DNA from: JBFMDN01 sp040753915
GTDB taxonomy: Bacteria > Desulfobacterota > Desulfomonilia > Desulfomonilales > Desulfomonilaceae
Assembly (NCBI GenBank): GCA_040753915.1
Contig: JBFMDN010000041.1
Span: forward strand, 1-50,309
Length of the DNA stretch: 50,309 nt
Reading direction: 5' to 3'
The notes under the pieces are model-generated. The model had not been told where the DNA came from and ran no database searches. It was given only the letters and a program-made list of their open reading frames with translations. The translations under genes and the position numbers were made by a program. Each line of letters begins with the position of its first letter. Positions within the stretch are counted from its first letter, which is position 1. Shown piece by piece: positions 43,858 through 50,309 of the stretch.

Positions 43858-44631
43858 TTAATCCAGACCCTTGAGGGCCTCCTGTTCCATCTCCTCTTCT
43901 CGCGCCCTCTTCTTTTCAAAGACGGACAGGATCAAAATTCCTACTTCATAAAAGAGAAGCATGGGAATGGCCATGAGCGATTGATTGACGATGTCGGGCG
44001 TGGGGGTCAGCATGGCGCCGATGATGAACGCGAGAACAATGAAATACCGTCTTCCCTTCCTGAGCATATCGCTGTGCACAACTCCCAGCAGGCCCAGGAG
44101 CACGATCACGATGGGAGTCTCGAACACCGCGCCGAATGCCAGCATCAAGATCATGACCAAGGACACGTAATCTCTGATTGAAAGCATGGGCTTGAGCGCT
44201 TCGGTTTGAAAGCCCAAGAAGAATTTGAACGCCGCAGGGAATACCAGGAAGTATGCGAACGCTCCCCCCGCGTAGAAGAGGATGACCCCAAAAGATATGA
44301 AAGGAAAAGCGAGCTTCCGTTCCCTCTCGTACAATCCGGGACGAACGAACAGCCACATCTGATAAATTACAAAGGGCAAGACCAGGAACACCCCTGCCAC
44401 GAAAGCGGCCTTCAAATACATGAAGAAAGGGTCTGGGAGCCCCGTAAACACGAGCGTAGAGCCTTGCGGAAGCAACTTGATGACTGGGCCTGCTATGATG
44501 TCGAAGAGCCGCTCTTTGAAAGCGAAGCAGACGCCAAAACCGACAACTATAGCCAGCACGGCTCTCAAAAGGCGCTTGCGTAGCTCCTCGAGGTGCTCGA
44601 TGAAGGACATTCTCGCTTCGTCGGTGGTCAC
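43858..44631 (-). CDS. tatC: Twin-arginine translocase subunit TatC
   Basis: The protein has six membrane helices and the TatC blocks SFIEHLEELRKRLLRAVLAI, LPFVIYQMWLFVRPGLYERE and ERKLAFPF, then FETPIVIVLLGLLGV and FIIGAMLTPTPDIVNQSLMA. I use the GTG at 44631 with AGAAGG upstream; a TTG at 44649 has no site and an ATG 7 codons later is also possible. The length (257) is normal. TatC binds twin-Arg signal peptides of folded proteins. tatA/B are not next to it in this window. It precedes the glycan operon on the same strand by 108 bp. Confidence 0.95.
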   Translation of the reverse strand: MTTDEARMSFIEHLEELRKRLLRAVLAIVVGFGVCFAFKERLFDIIAGPVIKLLPQGSTLVFTGLPDPFFMYLKAAFVAGVFLVLPFVIYQMWLFVRPGLYERERKLAFPFISFGVILFYAGGAFAYFLVFPAAFKFFLGFQTEALKPMLSIRDYVSLVMILMLAFGAVFETPIVIVLLGLLGVVHSDMLRKGRRYFIVLAFIIGAMLTPTPDIVNQSLMAIPMLLFYEVGILILSVFEKKRAREEEMEQEALKGLD

Positions 44632-45143
44632 TACGATCCTTCTTTCCAATTCGCCATGGACCTATATGGAGCGCATCACAATCAGGTCCTGCCCCGCTTC
44701 CTAAACTGAGTCATGGACGGCCAGGCGAGAGTACTGGCCGCGCTCTATTGTCGCGTTGGCCATGTGTCCGGAGCTTCGCAGGCACTGTTGGGAAATCTCG
44801 ACATCTCCTATTAGCACATCTCCATCGAAGGCTCACTGGCTTTCACCTGTGATGACTGCCACGCAGATTCAATGCGTGGCTCTATAGATTACTCTCTCGC
44901 CGTCGAACCTGCAAGAACCGCCGCCGTCGCTCCTGCCTCTTTTGGAGAGCGGTGCATGGCGGCTTGCCGTTCAGGATCCGGTCGCGTCACGGTCTTGACG
45001 GCAAACCTATTTATGTTATCACAAGTTCGTCAGCGTGGCTCACTACTCGTGGAGGAAGATCCGCAAATTGAACCGGTCCGCGCGTGGCCGTCCGTCAAAA
45101 GAGATGTTTCCGGAACCTCTTTTTTTGAGTACAATAGGTGCAC
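44632..45143. other. About 510 bp divergent intergenic region
   Basis: This lies between tatC (minus) and the DUF2062 gene (plus) and should hold divergent promoters. I see no clear gene, RNA or repeat. Confidence 0.4.
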
Positions 45144-45806
45144 ATGGATAATCGGGAGCGCGCCAACATGCTCGACTGTAGTGCCGGCGGCCACGGAGTT
45201 GCTCAAAACCAAGGAGCGGATCCAACCGTAGACCGCGCTCATAGCGACAAGGAAGGAATCTTGGGCTGGTGTCGTAGAAAGGCGGTCGATTACTTCGTCT
45301 CTCCGTTGCTCAAGTCGAGTCATCCGCCTTGGTATGACGCGCGGGGGGTTTCCGTTGGACTGGCTGTTGGGTTCGCCGTGCCCGTAGGAGCACAGGTCGC
45401 AGTCCTGGGTGTGCTAAGGACCGTGCTGAGGTTCAATTTCGTTTCAGCGGTGGCCTTTTCGTTCGTAAGCAATCCTTTCAACATGATACCACTGTATTAT
45501 GGGTATTACCTGCTTGGAAGCTGGGTCATCGGAAAACATCCCCACATGGATTTTTGTCTTTTTCAAAAACTCATGAGCCCCATTGTCGAGTCTGGATATT
45601 TCTGGGAGGCCTTGGGCTCATTCCTTGAGCTGAGCAGGGAGATCCTTACAGCATGGTTCGTTGCAGCAGCAATATTGGCAACGGTATCTTCAGTGCTGGG
45701 GTACGTGATCACCCACAGAATCCAGATGGCTCGAGCAAAGCGGCGAATAGGAAAATTGGAGGAACGGTACGAGAGGATTCTTCAGGAATTCGATGAGAAG
45801 AATTAA
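45144..45806 (+). CDS. DUF2062 membrane protein
   Basis: The 220-residue protein starts at the ATG at 45144 with AGGTG upstream (GTG 45138 also possible). A hydrophilic N-terminal 40 residues are followed by RKAVDYFVSPLLKSSHPPWY, then DARGVSVGLAVGFAVPVGAQ and FNFVSAVAFSFVSNPFNMIP, the core DUF2062 blocks (GFxxGxF-like loop and PxxxxxxP helix), and a further helix AWFVAAAILATVSSVLGYVI. A basic coiled tail ends the protein. The family has no settled function; some members are fused to or near GT2 enzymes. Confidence 0.88.
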   Translation: MDNRERANMLDCSAGGHGVAQNQGADPTVDRAHSDKEGILGWCRRKAVDYFVSPLLKSSHPPWYDARGVSVGLAVGFAVPVGAQVAVLGVLRTVLRFNFVSAVAFSFVSNPFNMIPLYYGYYLLGSWVIGKHPHMDFCLFQKLMSPIVESGYFWEALGSFLELSREILTAWFVAAAILATVSSVLGYVITHRIQMARAKRRIGKLEERYERILQEFDEKN

Positions 45807-45988
45807 GGGGGCGGATGCATGGAAGGTCCGATAATCACCTGACGGCACCATTTCGAAATCAGTAGCATTGAAATGCTTCCCTCAATGACTTCAGGCAGGG
45901 AGCAAATACAGACGGTAACCGGGCCAGCGCCCCGCAGGCTGGAGAGCCTCAAACGACGCAAAGCACACAAGCAACGGAATGAAGATTC

Positions 45989-46435
45989 ATGTGGCTAGTT
46001 CATCTGAGAGTTTCTGACAAGACCTCCTTTGCGGTTGAACTGACGGCCCATGACGAGCGTTCGTTTCGATTGGCGATTCGGAGGGCTATGTTTGAGTACC
46101 GCGCTCACTTTTTGCCACCGCCTGGGCAACCGATGAGATATGACAGGCCGATACCGGAGCCTGATCTCCAGATAAAGAATCCGAGAACTGGCGAGTGGGT
46201 GAGCGCATCGTACGGTTGCCCCAGCGGGAGGCGCAGCTATTGTCTTCCTACGGATGTGGTGGAGCTTACCTGCCACGCGCAGGAGCACTGGAAACGCGTC
46301 TTGGAGGCCCTAGAGTGCATGAATTGGTTCAACCGGATGTTCGGGAACGTTTCCAGGAGGCTTCTTTCCGCGGGAGAGCCCATGAAGAGGCATTTGAGAG
46401 TAGTTCAACCGGTTCGTAAGGAAACCGACACCTGA
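45989..46435 (+). CDS. Hypothetical protein, 148 residues
   Basis: The frame starts at an ATG (weak site GGAA upstream) and reads MWLVHLRVSDKTSFAVELTA, then RSFRLAIRRAMFEYRAHFLP, CHAQEHWKRVLEALECMNWF. Composition and codon use are like those of real genes here, but there is no signal peptide, membrane segment or known motif. It lies 182 bp after the DUF2062 gene on the same strand. I do not recognise it. Confidence 0.5.
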   Translation: MWLVHLRVSDKTSFAVELTAHDERSFRLAIRRAMFEYRAHFLPPPGQPMRYDRPIPEPDLQIKNPRTGEWVSASYGCPSGRRSYCLPTDVVELTCHAQEHWKRVLEALECMNWFNRMFGNVSRRLLSAGEPMKRHLRVVQPVRKETDT

Positions 46436-47215
46436 CGACGTCACATTCCCGCCTTCCAAGCGACTGCCGAATCGACCAACACAGTAGAAGCATGGGAGGG
46501 GCGCCACGCAGCGAACGCGACGACTTCCTGGCGAGTTGACCCGACATTGAGTGCGCCCTCTCGACACCGTGGCCCCGACGACGATGTCTGTGGGCAGGGA
46601 ATGGCGCGCAAAGAAGCCGCGTCTGTAGCTTACTTGATCAATTCGAGATGCGGTCCCCCGGAAATATCTCACGGACGCCCCTATTAGGACCCTACTTTGA
46701 GTGAAAAGCACGCAGACACCAGTTTTGTTTCGGGTATTATGAGTGACAATCACACATCTCTAAAGATAGAGTGTGCGAAAATGGCGCAAAGAGCATCATG
46801 CTTTGCATATGAATTCCCCTCGTCCATCGGTACCGCGTGCTGGCAGCTCATTCTCGTGCTCTAATGGCCGCGATTTTTCGATCGTTGGCCAATTACTGAT
46901 AGTGAAACGGTGTCATTTAGTGTACACTACTGCTGCGGCCCGATTGCCGGCTATAGCGGACGGTGTTGCTTCTGCAGAAGGATTGGGAACGGGCGACTCC
47001 GGGAATTAGCCTTCCGCTACTCTTGAGAACCTGCTCTGGTCGCGACCCCGCTTCAGACTTTTTTTCATTACCAGAGAACTTTGCACAAACCGCGGTGGTC
47101 ATAATGGCTATTTCAGTGCGTATATTGCGCGTGCAGCGGAGATCCTGGACGGATCTGGCCACCGATCTCACTTGATGTGGTTGTACCCGAGATCCAGAGG
47201 ACCGTGTGACAAACC
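46436..47215. other. 780 bp gap with no recognisable gene
   Basis: Frames on the minus strand at 46310-46753 and 46917-47309 overlap the real neighbours and have no motif. The promoter of the sensor kinase gene should lie toward the right end. No hairpin terminator with a T-run was seen. Confidence 0.4.
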
Positions 47216-49147
47216 ATGGCGCGACAAGAACCAAGGATAGAAGTTGATCAACTCCTGAAGATGGCTGACCTCGTGATAGTGGCTGTCGATCGCGACGGTG
47301 TAGCCACACATGTGAACAGCAAGGGGTGCATCGTTCTTGGATGCGCTGCCCGAGAGATCCTGGGGCGCAATTGGTTTGATTCTTTCATCCAAGAGGACTG
47401 CAGGAGTCGGGTCAAGAACGAGTTTGCTGCCATGGTCAGGGAGGGGACGGTTTCTGGGACAGCATCCAAGCTTTCGGTTCTGTCGAAGACGGGTGAACAG
47501 TGTCTGCTGTCCTGCAATACCTTACCCATTCGCGACGAAGAGGGGCGTATTGTGGGTGCGCTTTTGTTGGGCAGGGACGTGGGACGCACCCAGAATCATG
47601 GAGATAGCGCGCCATCGGAGGACATATCCGCACGCGAACGACAGTTCCGTTTGGTAGTTGACAAATCCGACCAGGCCATATGCGTCTTGGAAAGAGGGAT
47701 CATTCGATTTGTAAACGAAAGGCTGTGCGGGATGCTGGGGAGGCCCAGTTCGGAGCTGGAATCGGGCAGCTTTTCCGATTACATACATCCCGACGACAGG
47801 CAAAGAATAGCTCCGCTCATGGCCGATCCGTCGTCCGTATCCCAGCGGAACGACCCCACCGTATTCAGAATCGTTTCGAAAACGGGGGAAGCCCGGTGGG
47901 TGGAACCGCATCGGAGTGTCATGGAATGGGGTGGTTCGCAGGCAGTTTGCGTCTATTTGACGGATTCCAGCGAACGACTCAGGTCGCGCGACCTTCTCGT
48001 CCGTAGCGCGCGTCTGCGCGCGGTCGCCGAGTTGTCCAGCGGAGTAGCGCACAATTTCAACAACCTCTTGCAGATAGCCCAGGGATATTCCGAACTGGCA
48101 TTGCTTGACATCGCGCATGACCGTCTCGCCGATGCCATGGCATCGTTGAACATCGTCATCGAAAAGCTGCACCACGGTGGACGCATTGTGAAGGCACTCC
48201 AGGATTTCACCGACACATATACATCGGACACTCCGCGGCCGGGGGCCATCTTCGACCTTTCCCAGGCCGTGGACAAGGCGATCGAGCTGAGCAGGCCTTG
48301 GTTGAAAAGCGGGACCGGAGGGGAAGGGAAGTCAATAGAGCTGCAGGTAGCTCTGCAACCGGGGTGCTTTGTGGAAGGTGGGGAAGGGGAATTGCTGGAA
48401 GTGGTGGTGGGGTTGATAAAGAACGCTGCAGATGCTCTCGAGGGCGGCGGGCAGATTTCCATAGCCACGGGAATAAGAGACGGAAATGTGTTCCTCGATG
48501 TTGGCGACACGGGCGTTGGTATCGCTGCAGAGGATTTGGGCAGGATCTTCCAGCCCTTCTGGACAACCAAAGGATCGCTCTCCGTAGGCATGGGGCTGCC
48601 CCAGAGTCTGGGAATAGTACGGCGTCACGGCGGCAACATAGTCGTGACGAGCGAGCCGTCCAAGGGTTCGGTTTTCTCGGTTACCTTGCCTCTGGCCACT
48701 GCGCCGACAACACGGGACGAGGGGATTGACGGTTCGCACGGTCGAGCAGCTCCCTCAATCCTTCTCGTGGACGACGAGCCGCTCATTGTGGACCTGATGG
48801 AGAAGTTTCTGGCCAAGTTGGGCTGCAGAACGCTCAAGGCCCTGTCGGGGCGGGAGGCCATTGAGATATTTGAAGAAAAGGGGGCGGATCTTGTCATCTG
48901 TGACTTGATGATGCCGGAGATGAACGGATGGGCGGTGGGCAGTGCTATCAAGTCGATCTGCGAGGGAAAGTCCGTACCGAAGCCACCATTCCTCCTCCTC
49001 ACCGCCTGGTCGGGGCAACAGATTCGAAGCGGAGATCTCGAACCGAACGGCATTGACGAGGTGGTGGCAAAACCAATCGATTTCAGGAAATTAAAACCTC
49101 TGATCGACAGATTCCTCCAACAGGCGGTCCTGACTAGCGGCCACTGA
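47216..49147 (+). CDS. Hybrid sensor histidine kinase (PAS-PAS-HisKA-HATPase-REC)
   Basis: The 643-residue protein has no membrane helix. PAS 1 (about 10-125) begins LLKMADLVIVAVDRDG; PAS 2 (about 140-260) has FRLVVDKSDQAICVLERG and WVEPHRSVMEWGGSQAV. The dimerisation and phosphoacceptor helix contains AELSSGVAHNFNNLLQIAQG with His about 278, followed by the ATPase: N box KNAADALEGGG (about 400), DVGDTGVGIAAED, QPFWTTK and GMGLPQSLGIVRRHGG. A receiver follows at about 510-640: ILLVDDEPLI, CDLMMPEMNG (phospho-Asp about 561), LLTAWSG and VVAKPIDF. The cytoplasmic PAS sensing suggests a redox or small-molecule signal. Confidence 0.95.
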   Translation: MARQEPRIEVDQLLKMADLVIVAVDRDGVATHVNSKGCIVLGCAAREILGRNWFDSFIQEDCRSRVKNEFAAMVREGTVSGTASKLSVLSKTGEQCLLSCNTLPIRDEEGRIVGALLLGRDVGRTQNHGDSAPSEDISARERQFRLVVDKSDQAICVLERGIIRFVNERLCGMLGRPSSELESGSFSDYIHPDDRQRIAPLMADPSSVSQRNDPTVFRIVSKTGEARWVEPHRSVMEWGGSQAVCVYLTDSSERLRSRDLLVRSARLRAVAELSSGVAHNFNNLLQIAQGYSELALLDIAHDRLADAMASLNIVIEKLHHGGRIVKALQDFTDTYTSDTPRPGAIFDLSQAVDKAIELSRPWLKSGTGGEGKSIELQVALQPGCFVEGGEGELLEVVVGLIKNAADALEGGGQISIATGIRDGNVFLDVGDTGVGIAAEDLGRIFQPFWTTKGSLSVGMGLPQSLGIVRRHGGNIVVTSEPSKGSVFSVTLPLATAPTTRDEGIDGSHGRAAPSILLVDDEPLIVDLMEKFLAKLGCRTLKALSGREAIEIFEEKGADLVICDLMMPEMNGWAVGSAIKSICEGKSVPKPPFLLLTAWSGQQIRSGDLEPNGIDEVVAKPIDFRKLKPLIDRFLQQAVLTSGH

Positions 49148-49296
49148 CCCACATTGTGTCTGCGGTGGTCTGGAAGGGGATAGTTCCCATTTCCCCTCAT
49201 GCATGGTATAAGAAGGTGGGCCTCCTGGCCTAAGGAATCCTTACTCCGAACGAAGACAGTCAATGATGCCTTGTTCGACGAGTGGAGGGTGTGCTG

Positions 49297-49662
49297 TTGA
49301 GGAAAATTCTTGTCGTGGATGATGAAGAAGCCATACGAGACCTGGTCGAGAAGACTCTCCGGAGGACTGATCGGATTATTCTCAAGGCGGGAACGGCTGA
49401 ACAGGCGATTGAGGTCGCAACCGCAGAGATTCCCGACCTGATCATGATGGATATCATGATGCCTGGGAAGATGGATGGTCTCGACGCTGCCCGAATCATC
49501 AAGAACAACGAGCTTACGAGAGGATGCACCATCTTGATCCTCACGGCAAAAGACAGGGCGGCTGACCGAGAAGAAGGATTGAGGGCCGGAGCGGATGGGT
49601 ATTTCGCGAAACCGTTCAGCCCATTGGAGCTCATGCGCAAGGTCGATGAAATCTTTGACTAG
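49297..49662 (+). CDS. Single-domain response regulator
   Basis: I chose the TTG at 49297, 7 nt after GGAGGG, giving MRKILVVDDEEAIRDLVEKT and 122 residues; a GTG at 49282 or 49291 is possible. The receiver is complete: DDE at 8-10, phospho-Asp52 in IMMDIMMPG, Thr switch in ILTAKD and Lys in YFAKPF. There is no output domain. It sits between the hybrid kinase and the PAS sensor gene, 150 bp after the first and 17 bp before the second, so it likely works as a phosphotransfer or CheY-like protein. Confidence 0.9.
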   Translation: MRKILVVDDEEAIRDLVEKTLRRTDRIILKAGTAEQAIEVATAEIPDLIMMDIMMPGKMDGLDAARIIKNNELTRGCTILILTAKDRAADREEGLRAGADGYFAKPFSPLELMRKVDEIFD

Positions 49663-49679
49663 ACGGGTAGCTTTCTGCA

Positions 49680-50190
49680 ATGCCAAAACGGCAGAAACCA
49701 GGATCCGGGGATGCAAGAGATGATGTGGCGCTGCTGGTAAAGCAGTCCCTCAAATATGCTGATGATCTGGTAAAGATATATGAAGCGGAAAAGGCCAAAC
49801 GCACGGAGCTCGAACGCGTCAATGAGAAGCTCCTCAAAGAGATCCAGCAGCGCCAAAGGGCTGAGCAAGACCTTCGAGAAAGCGAAGAGCGCTTCCGTGC
49901 AATTTTTGAGACCGCACCCGATCTCATTTATATTAAGGACCGTGCCCTGAGGTACACCCAGGTGAATCCCGCAATGGCGGGCCTATTTCACTTGTCGGGG
50001 TCAGAAATCCTGGGAAAGAGCGACCGCGACCTCTATGGGGTGGAAACGGGTAAGCATCTCGAGGCCATCGATAGGAGAGTGCTTGCGGGGGAGTCCGTGG
50101 AAGAAGAAGGGACTCGCCTGGTGAGAGGAGTCCCGACAACGTTTCTCGAAACACGGGTTCCGCTACGCAACGCCGCGGGTGAACCTAGAT
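49680..50190 (+). pseudogene. PAS-domain sensor protein, cut by a mobile element
   Basis: From the ATG at 49680 the protein has a coiled coil (about 15-70: YEAEKAKRTELERVNEKLLK) and a PAS domain starting RESEERFRAIFETAPDLIYI (about 66 on) that reads normally to VPLRNAAGEPR. In intact relatives the next residues would be a GVCGISTDITERK-like junction to a kinase core. Here the frame turns abruptly into SRVKKSEKPRCS and a stop, where the sequence becomes AT-rich mobile DNA. The kinase part should be to the right of the window if the insertion is clean. Confidence 0.75.
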
Positions 50191-50309
50191 CGCGGGTCAA
50201 AAAAAGTGAAAAACCTCGTTGTTCTTGAGAGATCAAGAAGATAGAATGCTTTTGTCAAAACGATTCTATCACCAACGAGGTGACGTGATTATGACACAAG
50301 GGCTCCTTC
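50191..50309 (+). mobile_element. Left end of an insertion sequence (probably IS1380 family), partial
   Basis: The element begins at about 50187-50195 within the PAS gene. A transposase frame opens at ATG 50291 with GAGG 10 nt upstream and reads MTQGLL before the window ends; a start of this kind is usual for IS1380 transposases. The assignment is from six residues and from the related remnant at 15831-16340, so it is tentative. The leader of about 100 bp is unusually structured (see 50213-50281). Confidence 0.5.
50213..50281 (+). repeat. Three-way-junction-forming inverted repeats in the IS leader
   Basis: ACCTCGTTG (50213-50221) pairs with CAACGAGGT (50273-50281). Inside it lie two further hairpins back to back: TTCTTGA/TCAAGAA around GAGA (50222-50239) and GATAGAAT/ATTCTATC (50240-50270) with an inner TTTTG/CAAAA. 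Only two bases are outside helices at the junction. The 3' arm of the outer stem includes the GAGG ribosome site of the transposase start, so folding would mask it. Confidence 0.75.

Noticed and set aside
48625..49716. 363-residue minus-strand frame over the kinase end and response regulator
   Set aside because: It is antisense to two well-supported signalling genes.

Overview
The window looks like a chromosomal segment of a Gram-negative bacterium, most likely a sulfate-reducing or syntrophic member of the Desulfobacterota (former Deltaproteobacteria). The evidence is a TonB-dependent outer-membrane receptor, a Wzm/Wzt-type polysaccharide export operon, TatC, a flotillin/NfeD pair, a rubrerythrin-like ferritin and many decayed transposons. 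The genus assignment is inference; there is no rRNA or other marker gene.

The left 20.7 kb is accessory in character. It runs from a partial AAA/SMC-like ATPase at the left edge through a tandem AP2-domain protein, remnants of REP-associated tyrosine transposases (RAYTs), an ABC-2 exporter with two permeases, a TonB receptor and a secreted Cys/Pro-rich protein behind a long structured leader. It then holds three related truncated RAYT elements, one of them adjoining an AT-rich methyltransferase gene, followed by an Asp/Glu racemase, an IS1380 remnant and a small group of nuclease-fold genes (DUF6602-like, DUF429-like) with a membrane-anchored helical protein. This part ends at a tRNA-Glu(CUC) gene whose 3' end faces it, as expected if the tRNA were an integration site, although no second attachment copy was found.

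From 21 to 31 kb are better-kept genes: NfeD-like and flotillin proteins, a ferritin-like diiron protein, a two-domain SagB-type oxidoreductase, a carotenoid-type glycosyltransferase, a DHH phosphoesterase (NrnA family), a fusion of an enoyl-reductase-like SDR with a FabZ-like hotdog domain, and an orotate phosphoribosyltransferase-like protein with an altered PRPP loop.

From 31 to 44.6 kb nearly everything is on the minus strand and tightly packed. tatC comes first in transcription order, then an ABC-2 polysaccharide exporter (Wzm-like and Wzt-like), a GT2, a methyltransferase, a tandem-GT4 fusion, a GT4, two more GT2 enzymes, a CNNM/CBS protein and a GT-C-like membrane protein. Together these fit an O-antigen or similar surface-glycan locus: cytoplasmic assembly, optional methyl capping, export through the ABC transporter.

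The right end carries a DUF2062 membrane protein, a small hypothetical gene and a two-component group (hybrid PAS kinase, single-domain response regulator, PAS sensor). The last gene is cut by a mobile element, probably IS1380-like, whose 5' region can fold into a near-perfect three-way junction just ahead of the transposase start.
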